From: Candidatus Corynebacterium faecigallinarum
Lineage (GTDB): Bacteria; Actinomycetota; Actinomycetes; Mycobacteriales; Mycobacteriaceae
Length of the DNA: 64,000 nt
Assembly (NCBI GenBank): GCA_019120175.1
Contig: DWVP01000024.1
Span: forward strand, 310,001 to 374,000
Direction of reading: 5' to 3'
The stretch's first letter is position 1. Each line of letters begins with the position of its first letter. Shown piece after piece: positions 38,750-48,036 of this stretch. Below the pieces are notes generated by a model. The model did not search any database. It was not told the DNA's origin and was given only the letters and a program-made list of their open reading frames with translations. A program made the position numbers and the translations under genes.

Positions 38750-40024
38750 ATGGAACTCAATGACAGCCACCTCGCCAAGATCACCGTCGTCGGTGTCGGC
38801 GGCGGTGGAGTCAACGCCGTGAACCGGATGATCGACGCGAACCTCCAGGGTGTGGAGTTCGTGGCGATCAACACCGACGCCCAGGCGCTACTCCTCACCG
38901 ATGCCGACATCAAGCTCGACATCGGCCAGGAAGAGACCCGCGGCCTCGGTGCCGGCGCGAACCCCGAGGTCGGCCGAAAGTCCGCCGAGGACCACAAGGA
39001 GCAGATCGAGGACGTCATCGAAGGCTCCGACATGGTCTTCGTGACCTGCGGTGAAGGCGGCGGAACCGGTACCGGTGCAGCTCCGGTCGTGGCGAACATC
39101 GCCAAGAAGAAGGGTGCGCTCACCGTCGGTGTCGTCACCCGTCCGTTCTCTTTCGAGGGGCAGCGTCGTGCCAAGCAGGCCCTGGAGGGCATCGAGGCAC
39201 TGCGCGATGTCTGTGACACCCTGATCGTGATCCCCAACGACAGCCTGCTGCGGATGGGCGACCAGGACCTCCAGCTGATGGATGCCTTCCGCAAGGCCGA
39301 TGAGGTGTTGCACTCCGGTGTCGAGGGCATTACCCGCCTGATCACCACCCCCGGTGTGATCAACGTCGACTTCGCCGACGTGCGCTCCGTGATGACCGAT
39401 GCCGGCTCAGCCCTGATGGGAATCGGTGCCGCCCGTGGGGAGAACCGGGCGAAGAAGGCGACCGAACTGGCGATCAACTCCCCGTTGCTGGAAACCACCA
39501 TGAAGGGCGCCAAGGGTGTGCTGCTGTCCTTCGCCGGCGGCTCCGACCTCGGTCTGTTCGAGGTCAACGAGGCCGCCAGCATCGTCCAGGAGCTTGCCGA
39601 CGAAGACGCCAACATCATCTTCGGCACCATTGTCGAGGACCAGCTCGGCGACGAGATCCGGGTCACCGTCATCGCCACCGGCTTCGACGACTCCGCCAAT
39701 GTCACGCTCTCCTCCCAGGGAGGCCAGCACCGCGCACCGGAGCCCGCCCAGCAGGCACCGTCCCAGTCCCAGGTCGCCCCGGTGCAGCAGTCCCAGCCTG
39801 CCGCACAGGCCCAGCCGACGCAGCAGTCCGCCCCCGGTATCTTCGCCGGCGAGCAGGCCCCGGAGAGTCCTGCCCGTGAAGCCTCGAGCTTCACCCGACG
39901 TTCCCGGTCGGACGTGCCGTCCGCGGCCGGTAACTCCGGGCTGTTCACCTCGTCCGACCGTAGGGACGACCGCCGGAACGACGACGACGGAGACGATGAC
40001 CTCGATGTCCCCACTTTCCTCTGA
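38750..40024 (+). CDS. ftsZ: Cell division protein FtsZ
   Basis: 424 residues. GTP-binding tubulin loop GGGTGTG at 103-109, NTD at 41-43, and T7-region motifs around NVDFADV. A Gln/Pro/Ala-rich linker of about 90 residues leads to the conserved C-terminal peptide [10 protein letters not shown], which binds SepF and FtsW in Actinobacteria. FtsZ polymerises into the Z ring. ATG 38750 is preceded by GGGAG. The 162-bp upstream region has its own promoter-like A/T-rich stretch (for example GGATAC near 38630), so ftsZ is probably expressed partly apart from the upstream genes. Confidence 0.98.
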   Translation: MELNDSHLAKITVVGVGGGGVNAVNRMIDANLQGVEFVAINTDAQALLLTDADIKLDIGQEETRGLGAGANPEVGRKSAEDHKEQIEDVIEGSDMVFVTCGEGGGTGTGAAPVVANIAKKKGALTVGVVTRPFSFEGQRRAKQALEGIEALRDVCDTLIVIPNDSLLRMGDQDLQLMDAFRKADEVLHSGVEGITRLITTPGVINVDFADVRSVMTDAGSALMGIGAARGENRAKKATELAINSPLLETTMKGAKGVLLSFAGGSDLGLFEVNEAASIVQELADEDANIIFGTIVEDQLGDEIRVTVIATGFDDSANVTLSSQGGQHRAPEPAQQAPSQSQVAPVQQSQPAAQAQPTQQSAPGIFAGEQAPESPAREASSFTRRSRSDVPSAAGNSGLFTSSDRRDDRRNDDDGDDDLDVPTFL

Positions 40025-40769
40025 CCACGCTGCCGGACAAGCTGCTGAGCGGCCCGTCCGTAAAGTCGTCACCGACCGCTCGGCCGGCAACCTCGCCGAC
40101 CACGTCGGCGATGATCCCGGTGCCGTGGCCGCCAACCGTGCCCGTCTCGCCGAGCTGATTGGCCTGCCCGCCTCTGACGTGGTCTACATGGAGCAGATCC
40201 ATTCCCCGAACGTCACCGAAGTGACCGCCGAGCTGCTCGAGGAGCTCGGCGGAGCACCGGTGGAGGTGACGGACGCCCTGGTGACCACACTGCCCGGGAT
40301 CGCCCTGGCCGTCCTCACCGCCGACTGTGTGCCGGTCCTGCTCTCCGACGACGGGGCCGGGGTCGTCGCCGCCGTGCATGCCGGACGCATCGGTGCCCGC
40401 AACGGTATCGTCGCCCGCACCGTCGAGTACATGGTGGAGCTGGGGGCGTCCCCGTCCCGCATCCACGCGCTGCTCGGTGCGGCGGCAGCGGGGGAGGACT
40501 ACGAGGTGCCGGAATCGATGGCTGCGGACGTGGAGTCCCGGCTACCGGGCTCGCGGACGGCGACCACCGCCGGGACGTCCGGTCTCGACATCCGTGCCGG
40601 GATCACCCGGCAGTTGCTCGGGTTGGGCGTTCGTGCCATCGACGCCGACCCGCGCAGCACGGTGACGTCCGAGAACTTCTATTCCTACCGACGCGAAGGC
40701 GTCACCGGTCGACAGGCGGGCGTGATCTGGATGCCTTCCGGCGTGTCGACGTCTGCGGCAGCGGACTGA
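40005..40769 (+). CDS. pgeF: Peptidoglycan editing factor PgeF / YfiH-family protein
   Basis: About 254 residues. Family motifs: [10 protein letters not shown] with the first His, [11 protein letters not shown] with the Cys and [14 protein letters not shown] with the second His. The last is usually VHAGWRG; here WRG is replaced by RIG. In E. coli the family removes wrongly placed L-Ser from muropeptides; purine nucleoside phosphorylase activity was also reported. ATG 40005 is used (GGAG 12 nt upstream); it overlaps ftsZ by 20 bp. ATG 39996 is possible. No yggS homologue follows, unlike in C. glutamicum. Confidence 0.88.
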   Translation: MSPLSSDHAAGQAAERPVRKVVTDRSAGNLADHVGDDPGAVAANRARLAELIGLPASDVVYMEQIHSPNVTEVTAELLEELGGAPVEVTDALVTTLPGIALAVLTADCVPVLLSDDGAGVVAAVHAGRIGARNGIVARTVEYMVELGASPSRIHALLGAAAAGEDYEVPESMAADVESRLPGSRTATTAGTSGLDIRAGITRQLLGLGVRAIDADPRSTVTSENFYSYRREGVTGRQAGVIWMPSGVSTSAAAD

Positions 40770-40818
40770 TCCCGGTACTTTCGATACTTGACGAAGACGC
40801 ACAGAAAGCGAGACGACC

Positions 40819-41421
40819 ATGACAGACGGATTCACCGAGAAGGTCAAGGGCTTTTTCGGTTTCGGCGAGGTGGACAGTTACGAAGACCCGTACTACCGGG
40901 ACGAGTTCGACGAGGCTGACCGGCGTAGCAGCGCCGATGCTGAGCGGCAGGGTGCCCCCGGTGAGTACCGTCGAGGCGACCGTCCCAGCCGTTACGCCGA
41001 CCTGGGCGATGCGCGCGACTCCCGTGATGCGCGGGAGGCCCGGGAACCACGCCCCCGCGACATCCGGGCATCCGACTACGACTACCGTGACTCCCGGGCC
41101 GGCCGGCTCGGTGAGCCGGTCGCGTCGGCTGCCGCAGCAGCCCCGTCCGCACGTGAACCACAAGTGGTCCGTTTGGCACTGAGTTCCTTCCAGCAGGCCG
41201 GTGAACTCGCCACCGAGTTCCGTGCCGGGGACATCGTGGTCATCAACCTCTCCGGTATGGAGAAGGCGGAGGCCAGCCGCGTCCTCGACTTCTCGGTGGG
41301 GCTGGCCAAGGGTCTGGACGGTACACTGAAGAAGTTGGGCGGTCTGCGCAACTTCGCGCTGATCCCCGCGTCCGTGACCCTTGATCAGAGCCAGCTGGAC
41401 CAGCTGGTGGAGGACCAGTAA
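40819..41421 (+). CDS. sepF: Cell division protein SepF
   Basis: 200 residues. An N-terminal amphipathic membrane-targeting segment (FTEKVKGFFGFG), a long Arg/Asp-rich linker with repeated D-A-R-D/E words, and the C-terminal SepF domain (VVRLALSSFQQAGELATEFRA to SVGLAKGLDGTLKKL). SepF anchors FtsZ to the membrane and is essential in Actinobacteria, which lack FtsA. ATG with an AGCGAGACG ribosome-binding area. Six bases to yggT. Confidence 0.95.
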   Translation: MTDGFTEKVKGFFGFGEVDSYEDPYYRDEFDEADRRSSADAERQGAPGEYRRGDRPSRYADLGDARDSRDAREAREPRPRDIRASDYDYRDSRAGRLGEPVASAAAAAPSAREPQVVRLALSSFQQAGELATEFRAGDIVVINLSGMEKAEASRVLDFSVGLAKGLDGTLKKLGGLRNFALIPASVTLDQSQLDQLVEDQ

Positions 41422-41427
41422 ACCACC

Positions 41428-41724
41428 GTGGAAATAACTCTTCATCTCATTGCGCTTCTTCTCCGCGTCTACTGGTTCGTGCTGCTCGCACGGGTCATTG
41501 TGGAGATGATCCGTTCCTTTTCCCGGCAGTGGCGCCCGTCCCGACGGTTCGCGTTGTTCGCTGAGCCGGTCTTCGTGCTCACCGATTTCGTGGTGAAGCC
41601 GCTGCGACGCGTCATACCACCGTTGCGTCTCGGCGGGGTGGCGCTGGACCTCTCCGTCCTCGTGCTCTTCTTCGGTGTGTCTTTCCTGGAGATGATCCTC
41701 GTGAGCGTGGCGAACTCCCTGTAG
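41428..41724 (+). CDS. YggT-family membrane protein
   Basis: 98 residues with two long hydrophobic regions and the YGGT-family segment FVVKPLRRVIPPLRLGGVALDLSVLVLFF between them. Function unknown, though linked to division by its constant place between sepF and wag31. GTG start 6 bp after sepF. Confidence 0.9.
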   Translation: MEITLHLIALLLRVYWFVLLARVIVEMIRSFSRQWRPSRRFALFAEPVFVLTDFVVKPLRRVIPPLRLGGVALDLSVLVLFFGVSFLEMILVSVANSL

Positions 41725-41737
41725 GTCCCTGCCATTC

Positions 41738-41767
41738 TTGCCGGGGGGGAATAAACTGGGGTATAAC
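41738..41767 (+). promoter_or_regulatory. Probable wag31 promoter
   Basis: TTGCCG (41738-41743), 18 bp, TATAAC (41762-41767). This gives a leader of about 120 nt, so wag31 can be expressed independently of the upstream division genes. Confidence 0.55.
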
Positions 41768-41789
41768 AGTGTCCAAAGGCTGTATATGA

Positions 41790-41828
41790 GGTTGACGTTG
41801 AGACTCCCTCGGAGGGTCAAGGTCAACC
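41790..41828 (+). repeat. Inverted repeat in the wag31 leader
   Basis: GGTTGAC (41790-41796) and GTCAACC (41822-41828) enclose an inner CCCTC-G-GAGGG palindrome, giving a nested hairpin in the leader RNA about 70 nt before the start codon. Confidence 0.45.
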
Positions 41829-41896
41829 ACTTCACTGCAGTGCCTGATAATATCGCGAATGACGTGTACTACCAACGATTGTGAAGGGAACTACCG

Positions 41897-42910
41897 ATGC
41901 CGTTGACTCCCGCTGACGTTCATAACGTGGCATTCAGCAAGCCGCCGATCGGCAAGCGTGGCTACAACGAGGACGAGGTGGACCAGTTCCTCGATCTCGT
42001 TGAAGACACCCTCGCTGAATTGCAGGACGAGAACGATGAGCTCCGCGGGCAGGCCGCCTCCGGTGGTTCCGATGCGGCAGCCGCCGCGCCTGCAGCGGTC
42101 GCCGCTGATGCCGACCCGCAGCTCGCGGCCGACCTGGAGGCCGCCCAGGCCAGGGTCGCTGAGCTTGAGGCGGAGCTGGACAAGGCCAACCAGGCCGCCG
42201 CCGCCGCTGAAGACCGTGCCGCTGCCGCTGAGTCTGCTGCAGCGGACGCCGAGAACCGTGCGGCCGAGGCTACCCAGGCCGCAGCCGCCGCCCCGGCTGA
42301 GGCTCAGGCTGCTGCACCCACCTCGGGCGAGAACGGTGCCTCGGCCGAGACCCACATGCAGGCCGCCCGCGTGCTCTCCCTGGCACAGGAGATGGCTGAC
42401 CGTCTCACCGGGGACGCCAAGGAGCAGTCGCAGGCCATGCTCGATGAGGCCCGCACCGAGGCCAACCGCACTCTCGAGGACGCGAACAACACCGCGACCG
42501 CCCAGCTGGCCGACGCAGACGAGCGTTCCGGCAAGCAGCTCGCTGACGCCGATGAGCAGGCTCGCACCACCATCGCCGACGCCGAGCAGCAGGCCGAGAC
42601 CCTGGTCGCCGATGCGACCCAGAAGTCCGAGACCCTCATCGCCGACGCCACCGCCCAGTCCGAGGCGCAGGTTCGCGCCGCACAGGACAAGGCGACTGCG
42701 CTGCAGGAGGACGCCGAGCGCAAGCACACCGAGATCATGACCACCGTCAAGAAGCAGCAGACTGCTCTCGAGGGTCGTATCGAGGAGCTGCGGACCTACG
42801 AGCGCGAGTACCGCACCCGCCTCAAGACCTTCCTGGAGTCCCAGTTGGAGGACCTCAATTCCCGCAGTACCGCCGCACCGAACTCGAACATCGACTTCGG
42901 CGACAAGTAA
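41897..42910 (+). CDS. wag31: Polar growth scaffold Wag31/DivIVA
   Basis: 337 residues. The DivIVA N-terminal domain [19 protein letters not shown] with the membrane-binding loop, [20 protein letters not shown] coiled coil, then an Ala/Glu-rich linker. Residues 204-258 are five tandem 11-residue repeats of the form (L/I/V)ADA-x7, a hendecad coiled coil. Wag31 marks the cell poles and directs wall synthesis there; in Actinobacteria it is essential and phosphorylated. ATG with AAGGGA upstream. Confidence 0.97.
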   Translation: MPLTPADVHNVAFSKPPIGKRGYNEDEVDQFLDLVEDTLAELQDENDELRGQAASGGSDAAAAAPAAVAADADPQLAADLEAAQARVAELEAELDKANQAAAAAEDRAAAAESAAADAENRAAEATQAAAAAPAEAQAAAPTSGENGASAETHMQAARVLSLAQEMADRLTGDAKEQSQAMLDEARTEANRTLEDANNTATAQLADADERSGKQLADADEQARTTIADAEQQAETLVADATQKSETLIADATAQSEAQVRAAQDKATALQEDAERKHTEIMTTVKKQQTALEGRIEELRTYEREYRTRLKTFLESQLEDLNSRSTAAPNSNIDFGDK

Positions 42911-43069
42911 GTGTTCGCACTCGCGCTCCTGATGAGCCTGCTGGGCTTCATAGCCCTGCTGGTGGCCCTCTACGTGGGCTCGATCTTCTGGGCGTGGGTG
43001 TGCATTGTCGTGGCCCTCATCGGGGCCGGCATCTTCGTCGTGGACCTGGTTGTCCACCGACGGAGGTAG
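42911..43069 (+). CDS. Small membrane protein between wag31 and ileS
   Basis: 52 residues starting with GTG immediately after the wag31 TAA. It is almost entirely two hydrophobic helices (LALLMSLLGFIALLVALYVG and WVCIVVALIGAGIFVVDLVV) ended by HRRR, a positive-inside anchor. Codon third positions are G/C-rich as in the neighbours. A small membrane protein sits at the same place in C. glutamicum (cg2360). Function unknown. Translational coupling to wag31 is likely since no separate ribosome-binding site fits. Confidence 0.75.
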   Translation: MFALALLMSLLGFIALLVALYVGSIFWAWVCIVVALIGAGIFVVDLVVHRRR

Positions 43070-43074
43070 CGGCG

Positions 43075-43080
43075 TATACT
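43075..43080 (+). promoter_or_regulatory. -10 box of the ileS T-box transcript
   Basis: TATACT just after the small membrane protein gene, placing the RNA start near 43087, close to the first stem of the T-box. Confidence 0.6.
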
Positions 43081-43086
43081 CGCCGA

Positions 43087-43335
43087 CTATATGAACGACC
43101 GCATCGATCCGGCCATCACCGGGGAGCGGATCCGGAAGAACAGACCGCGCTGGAGGAATTCGGCACAGTCCCAGTAGAACCGGACGGGATCGCGGCACGT
43201 CATCGCCGTATGGAGGAAGTGGGATCCGGTCCGCCGGGTCCAAGCGGGGTGGTACCGCGTAGGCCGTCACCGGCCGGCGTCCCTGTGGTGAAGATCCATA
43301 CCCACAGACCCTTCCACAGCCACTTTCTCTAGGAG
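43087..43335 (+). promoter_or_regulatory. T-box riboswitch of ileS, ultrashort stem I
   Basis: The conserved T-box core AAGCGGGGTGGTACCGCG stands at 43242-43259 and can pair with the ACC end of uncharged tRNA. Upstream, CCGC (43099-43102) and GCGG (43126-43129) enclose an inner CCGG/CCGG stem; the 5' internal loop holds ATC (43103-43105), an isoleucine codon fitting the specifier position. A short stem I of this kind is known from actinobacterial ileS leaders. The AGGAG at 43331-43335 is the ileS ribosome-binding site and no T-rich terminator is seen, so control is probably translational. Uncharged tRNA-Ile would raise IleS synthesis. Confidence 0.85.
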
Positions 43336-43342
43336 ACTTGCC

Positions 43343-46300
43343 GTGACGACCACCCCCGCCGGCGGAGCCTACCCCCGTACCGATATGACGGACGGGACGA
43401 GTTCCTTCCCCACCATGGAGCGCAACGTCCTGAACTACTGGGATCAGGATGACACCTTCCGCGCCTCTCTCGACAACCGCGACGGTGCCGAGGAGTACAT
43501 CTTCTACGACGGTCCGCCCTTCGCCAACGGCCTGCCGCACTACGGTCACCTGCTCACCGGCTACGTCAAGGACATCGTCCCGCGCTACAAGACCATGCGC
43601 GGCTACAAGGTGCCGCGAGTCTTCGGCTGGGACACCCACGGACTGCCCGCTGAGCTGGAGGCGGAGAAGCAGCTCGGCATCAAGGACAAGGGCGAGATCG
43701 AGGATATGGGCCTCGCCGCCTTCAACGACTACTGTGCCAAGTCCGTGCTGCGCTACGCCGACGAGTGGAAGGCCTATGTCACCCGTCAGGCTCGCTGGGT
43801 CGACTTCGACAACGGCTACAAGACCATGGACCTCTCCTACATGGAGTCGGTCATTTGGGCTTTCAAGCAGCTCTACGACAAGGGACTGATCTACCAGGGC
43901 TTCCGGGTGCTGCCGTACTCCTGGGCCGAGCACACCCCGCTGTCGAACCAGGAGACTCGCCTGGACGACTCCTACAAGATGCGCCAGGACCCGACCCTGA
44001 CCGTGACCTTCCCGGTCACCGGCGCCCACCCGGGCACCGCTTCGGTCGAGACTCTGGCCGCCCACCCGGAGCTGGCCGAGGCCTCCGCCCTGGCCTGGAC
44101 GACGACCCCGTGGACCCTGCCGTCCCACCTGGCGTTGGCCGTCCACCCGACGGTCACCTACGTCCTGGTGAAGGTCGCCGAGGACGGCGCCGAGGCCGTC
44201 GCCGGGCAGAGCGTCCTGCTGGCCAAGGACCTGCAGGGGGCCTACGCCAAGGAGCTCGGCACGGACGCCGAGGTGCTCGCCGAGTTCACCGGTGAGCAGG
44301 TCGTGGGTCTGACCTACACCCCGCCCTTCGACTACTTCGCCGACCGGGCGGACCTGGGGGACAAGAGCGCCTTCCGGATCCTCGCGGCCGACTACGTCAC
44401 CACCGAGGACGGTACCGGTATCGTCCACCAGGCTCCCGCCTTCGGTGAGGACGACATGAACACCTGCAATGCCGCGGGTATCGACACCATCGTCACCGTC
44501 GACCTCGACGGCAAGTTCACCAACCTCGTGCCGGACTACGAGGGCCAGCTGGTCTTCGACGCGAACAAGGACATCATCCGCGACCTCAAGGCCGCCGGAC
44601 GTATCGTGCGTCACCAGACCATCGAGCACTCCTACCCGCACTCCTGGCGCTCCGGCGAGCCGCTGATCTACATGGCGCTGCCCAGCTGGTTCGTCTCGGT
44701 GTCCTCCTTCCGCGACCGGATGGTGGAGCTCAACCACGAGCAGATCGAGTGGATCCCGGACCACATCCGCGACGGACAATTCGGCAAGTGGCTGGAGAAC
44801 GCCCGCGACTGGAACATCTCCCGCTCGCGCTACTGGGGTTCGCCGATCCCGGTGTGGGTCTCCGACAACGACGAGTACCCGCGTACCGACGTCTACGGCT
44901 CCCTCGACGAGCTGGAGGCCGACTTCGGGGTGCGCCCGGAGTCGCTGCACCGTCCCTACATCGACGAACTGACCCGTCCGAATCCGGACGACCCGACCGG
45001 CAAGTCCACCATGCGCCGTGTGCCGGACGTGCTGGACGTATGGTTCGACTCCGGTTCCATGCCGTTCGCGCAGGTGCACTACCCCTTCGAGAACAAGGAC
45101 TGGTTCGACACCCACTCCCCGGCGGACTTCATCGTGGAGTACATCGGCCAGACCCGCGGCTGGTTCTACCTGCTGCATGTGCTGGGCACTGCCCTGTTCG
45201 ACCGTCCCGCCTTCACCAAGGTCGTCTCCCACGGCATCGTGCTTGGCGATGACGGACAGAAGATGTCGAAGTCCAAGGGCAACTACCCGAACGTCAACGA
45301 GGTCTTCGACCGCGACGGCTCCGATGCGATGCGCTGGTTCCTCATGAGCTCGCCGATCCTGCGCGGCGGCAACCTCATCGTCACCGAGCAGGGCATCCGC
45401 GAGGGTGTGCGTCAGGCGATGCTGCCGATGTGGAACGCCTACTCCTTCCTGCGTCTCTACGCCAGCACCCCGGCGAGCTTCGACACGTCCTCCACGAATG
45501 TGCTGGACCGCTACATCCTCGCCAAGCTGCACGACACCGTCACGTCGGTCACCGAGGCGCTGGACGACACGAACATCGCCACCGCCACCGACGAGATCCG
45601 GCAGTTCTGCGACGTGCTGACCAACTGGTACGTCCGTCGCTCCCGCGACCGCTTCTGGGCAGGCGACACCGGTGAGATCGGCCACCCGGAGGCCTTCAAC
45701 ACGCTCTACACCGTGCTGGAGACCCTGTGCCGTATCTCCGCCCCGCTGCTGCCGATGACCACCGAGGTCATCTGGCGTGGTTTGACCGGTGAGCGTTCGG
45801 TGCACCTGGCCGACTTCCCGGATGCCGCAGACCTGCCCGCCGACGACGACCTGGTGGCGTCGATGGACGCGGTGCGTGGCGTGTGCTCCGCAGCGTCCTC
45901 GCTGCGTAAGGCCCACAAGCTGCGTAACCGTCTGCCGCTTCCTGGTCTGACCGTGGCGCTGCCGGACTCGGCACGGCTCACCGACTTCGCCTCGATCATC
46001 CGCGATGAGGTCAACATCAAGAACATCGAGGTCACCGACGACGTCTCTTCGGTGGGACGCTTCGAGGTCGTCGTCAACGCCCGTGTCGCCGGCCCTCGCC
46101 TGGGCAAGGACGTCCAGAAGGTGATCAAGGCCGTGAAGACCGGCAACTACACCGTCGCCGAGAACGGCGCCGTGGTCGCAGACGGCATCGAGCTGATCGA
46201 CGGCGAGTTCAGCCGCAAGCTGGTGGCCGTGGACCCGGACAACACCACCGAGATCCCCGGCGGTGGGGGACTGGTCGTGCTCGACACGACGGTCACCCCG

Positions 46301-46555
46301 GAGCTGGAGGCCGAGGGGTGGGCCGCGGACCGGGTGCGTGGCATCCAGGACGCCCGTAAGGCCTCCGGGTTCGATGTCTCAGACCGGATCGCCCTGACGC
46401 TGTCGGTGCCGGAGGCACAGGCCGAGTGGGCGGAGTCGCACGCATCGACGATCGCCGGTGAGGTCCTGGCGACCTCCGTGGAGGTCGTGGTCGGGCAGGA
46501 ACTGACCCACGATGTCGGTGATGGCTGTACCGCTGATGTTGCCAAGGTCCAGTGA
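43343..46555 (+). CDS. ileS: Isoleucyl-tRNA synthetase
   Basis: 1070 residues, the long form typical of Actinobacteria and related to eukaryotic IleRS. HIGH motif as HYGH at 66-69; KMSKS at 640-644; editing domain with [16 protein letters not shown]. It charges tRNA-Ile and hydrolyses mischarged valine. GTG start with AGGAG 7 nt upstream. Regulated by the T-box ahead. A strong terminator follows. Confidence 0.97.
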   Translation: MTTTPAGGAYPRTDMTDGTSSFPTMERNVLNYWDQDDTFRASLDNRDGAEEYIFYDGPPFANGLPHYGHLLTGYVKDIVPRYKTMRGYKVPRVFGWDTHGLPAELEAEKQLGIKDKGEIEDMGLAAFNDYCAKSVLRYADEWKAYVTRQARWVDFDNGYKTMDLSYMESVIWAFKQLYDKGLIYQGFRVLPYSWAEHTPLSNQETRLDDSYKMRQDPTLTVTFPVTGAHPGTASVETLAAHPELAEASALAWTTTPWTLPSHLALAVHPTVTYVLVKVAEDGAEAVAGQSVLLAKDLQGAYAKELGTDAEVLAEFTGEQVVGLTYTPPFDYFADRADLGDKSAFRILAADYVTTEDGTGIVHQAPAFGEDDMNTCNAAGIDTIVTVDLDGKFTNLVPDYEGQLVFDANKDIIRDLKAAGRIVRHQTIEHSYPHSWRSGEPLIYMALPSWFVSVSSFRDRMVELNHEQIEWIPDHIRDGQFGKWLENARDWNISRSRYWGSPIPVWVSDNDEYPRTDVYGSLDELEADFGVRPESLHRPYIDELTRPNPDDPTGKSTMRRVPDVLDVWFDSGSMPFAQVHYPFENKDWFDTHSPADFIVEYIGQTRGWFYLLHVLGTALFDRPAFTKVVSHGIVLGDDGQKMSKSKGNYPNVNEVFDRDGSDAMRWFLMSSPILRGGNLIVTEQGIREGVRQAMLPMWNAYSFLRLYASTPASFDTSSTNVLDRYILAKLHDTVTSVTEALDDTNIATATDEIRQFCDVLTNWYVRRSRDRFWAGDTGEIGHPEAFNTLYTVLETLCRISAPLLPMTTEVIWRGLTGERSVHLADFPDAADLPADDDLVASMDAVRGVCSAASSLRKAHKLRNRLPLPGLTVALPDSARLTDFASIIRDEVNIKNIEVTDDVSSVGRFEVVVNARVAGPRLGKDVQKVIKAVKTGNYTVAENGAVVADGIELIDGEFSRKLVAVDPDNTTEIPGGGGLVVLDTTVTPELEAEGWAADRVRGIQDARKASGFDVSDRIALTLSVPEAQAEWAESHASTIAGEVLATSVEVVVGQELTHDVGDGCTADVAKVQ

Positions 46556-46592
46556 CATCTTAGGCCTGGTCTAGTTATTTAGCTTGACTGAT

Positions 46593-46630
46593 CGGTGCCG
46601 GCCCCTGGGGTTCCCCGGGGGTCGGCACCG
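46593..46630 (+). terminator. ileS terminator
   Basis: CGGTGCCG (46593-46600) pairs with CGGCACCG (46623-46630) and an inner G/C stem around TT extends it. Located 38 bp after the ileS stop. Confidence 0.8.
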
Positions 46631-46676
46631 TCTCTGCCTTCCGCGGCAGTGTGGTTGTCGGCTGTACATCAACGTG

Positions 46677-46692
46677 TCGAACATGTGGTTGA
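46677..46692. promoter_or_regulatory. Degenerate LexA-like box over the HNH promoter
   Basis: TCGAACATGTGGTTGA has an intact left half of TCGAAC-N4-GTTCGA and two mismatches in the right half. It overlaps the -35 element of the HNH gene and shares the core GAACATGTG with the box at 21804. Confidence 0.4.
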
Positions 46693-46717
46693 CTGCACTG
46701 CTGATACGAGGTATATT
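46689..46717 (+). promoter_or_regulatory. Promoter of the HNH gene
   Basis: TTGACT (46689-46694), 17 bp, TATATT (46712-46717): close to the sigma-70-type consensus and one of the few complete -35/-10 pairs in the window. GGGGGA at 46721 then serves as ribosome-binding site. Confidence 0.7.
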
Positions 46718-46735
46718 CGTGGGGGAACATTCATT

Positions 46736-47854
46736 GTGTTGTCTCATCATCAGGGGGACGCAGAAATACAGATCGACAACTTCGTATTCGCCGAACGCTA
46801 CATCGAACGGGAGGAGCCGGACGGGCCGTTCTGGGCTACCGGATGGACCAAGGGGACATGGTGCAAGATCCAGGCGAACCCCCAGGATTTACTGACTGCG
46901 ATCGGTGTGACTCCGGGGCACCGGACCGAAGTGTCCCGGCATATCCGGTCGGTTGCCTGGCAACCGGGAGTCTCACCTGGCAAAGCGCAGCAGTACTGTG
47001 ACATCGGCATCATGTACCACCGATTTTCGACGATCGGGAGCCGGTTGAGTTGCGGGGCCTTCTCCTTCGATCACCTCCGCGTCTTTGCCGACGTCACCGG
47101 CGGGGTGTCCGCCAGGTTCCGCCGACTGGTGGACGAGGCGGTGGCCCGGTTGCTGACCCCGGTCCGTGCCCGCCAGGTCGTCCCGGGATTGCGGACCCTG
47201 CCGCGGATGGTTCGGGAGATGATCGCCGAGATCGCCCCGCTGGCCCCGCCCGTCGATCCGGAAGGTGAGGGTGAGATTCCTCCACCGCAGGCACAGATGG
47301 ACTTCGCCGTCGACGAGCGTAACGATCGCTCCACGACGTTCGTCATCACAGTGCCGACGGACGAGGGGACCGGGGTGGTACGACTGATCGACGCTGGCGC
47401 CACCCAACTGGGGAGTTCCCGGGCAGTGGCTTTCGTCGAACTGATGCACGGCCGGATCAACAAGGATGGCGGGGTGAAGGTGACGTTGAACTGCTACCGG
47501 AACCTCGACACCGGCGCGATGCACCTGGAGAACGCCTGGCTCAGTGAGGCGGCCACACAACGGTGGATGGCGTGGGTGACCTCGCTGTGCGTTGCCGGGC
47601 ACAGTGAGCATCAGGGCCGTCGTAATACCGCGCACCAGAAAGACACGATCGCCGGAAGGGACGGCACCTGCCGGGCCCCGGGCTGTGAGGAGCCTGCGGC
47701 CACCGCCGAGATCGACCACGTCGCCCGCTGGACGGGAGAGTTCACCGAAGACGGCACCCCCACCGGCGGCAAGACGGCGACCTGGGCCGAGCAGTCACTG
47801 TGCACACCGTGTCACAGCCTGAAGACCCGTGGTCTGCTGGACCAGCCACGATGA
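46736..47854 (+). CDS. DUF222-like HNH endonuclease, interrupted by a frameshift
   Basis: 372 residues from GTG 46736. The C-terminal HNH zinc/nuclease module is visible: CRAPGCEEP, IDHVARW and LCTPCHSLKTRGLL. The N-terminal 300 residues show no other known motif but resemble the DUF222 layout common in multicopy actinobacterial HNH proteins. Translation stops at 47852-47854, only nine residues after the HNH core, while a credible tail continues in the +1 frame (see next entry). Base composition in the first 250 bp is more A/T-rich than the neighbours, which suggests transfer. The nuclease may still be active because the metal site is complete. Confidence 0.75.
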   Translation: MLSHHQGDAEIQIDNFVFAERYIEREEPDGPFWATGWTKGTWCKIQANPQDLLTAIGVTPGHRTEVSRHIRSVAWQPGVSPGKAQQYCDIGIMYHRFSTIGSRLSCGAFSFDHLRVFADVTGGVSARFRRLVDEAVARLLTPVRARQVVPGLRTLPRMVREMIAEIAPLAPPVDPEGEGEIPPPQAQMDFAVDERNDRSTTFVITVPTDEGTGVVRLIDAGATQLGSSRAVAFVELMHGRINKDGGVKVTLNCYRNLDTGAMHLENAWLSEAATQRWMAWVTSLCVAGHSEHQGRRNTAHQKDTIAGRDGTCRAPGCEEPAATAEIDHVARWTGEFTEDGTPTGGKTATWAEQSLCTPCHSLKTRGLLDQPR

Positions 47855-48026
47855 CGGACACCAGTACGTGGACCTGCCCTCGGGGCCGCTGGCCAATGCG
47901 GTGCTGGACTTCCATACCCGGCCGCACCGCAATGTCGCCACCCGGGAAGAACACAACCGAGCGCGGCTGGACCACATCGCCGAGGTGGAGAAGGCCCTGC
48001 AGAGTCAGGAACGCTTGCCGTTCTAG
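47829..48026 (+). pseudogene. Out-of-frame C-terminal tail of the HNH gene
   Basis: About 60 residues in the frame one base ahead of the HNH gene, beginning near the HNH core and reading SHDDGHQYVDLPSGPLAN onward to TAG 48024-48026. Third positions are G/C-rich and the sequence looks like the C-terminal tail that follows the HNH core in related proteins. There is no start codon with a ribosome-binding site of its own. A +1 shift between about 47830 and 47852 would join the parts into a protein of about 430 residues. It could be a mutation, a read error or programmed shifting. Confidence 0.7.
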
Positions 48027-48029
48027 AAT
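48024..48029 (+). promoter_or_regulatory. -10 box, leaderless promoter of dinB
   Basis: TAGAAT ends 7 nt before ATG 48037; its TAG is the stop codon of the HNH tail frame. Confidence 0.55.
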
Positions 48030-48036
48030 GGCATGT

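Noticed and set aside
41891..45916. A 1341-codon open frame on the minus strand across wag31 and most of ileS
   Set aside because: It is exactly antisense to two firmly identified genes. Long antisense frames are expected in G/C-rich DNA with G/C third positions; the product shows no domain and is low-complexity Val/Gly/Arg/Asp.
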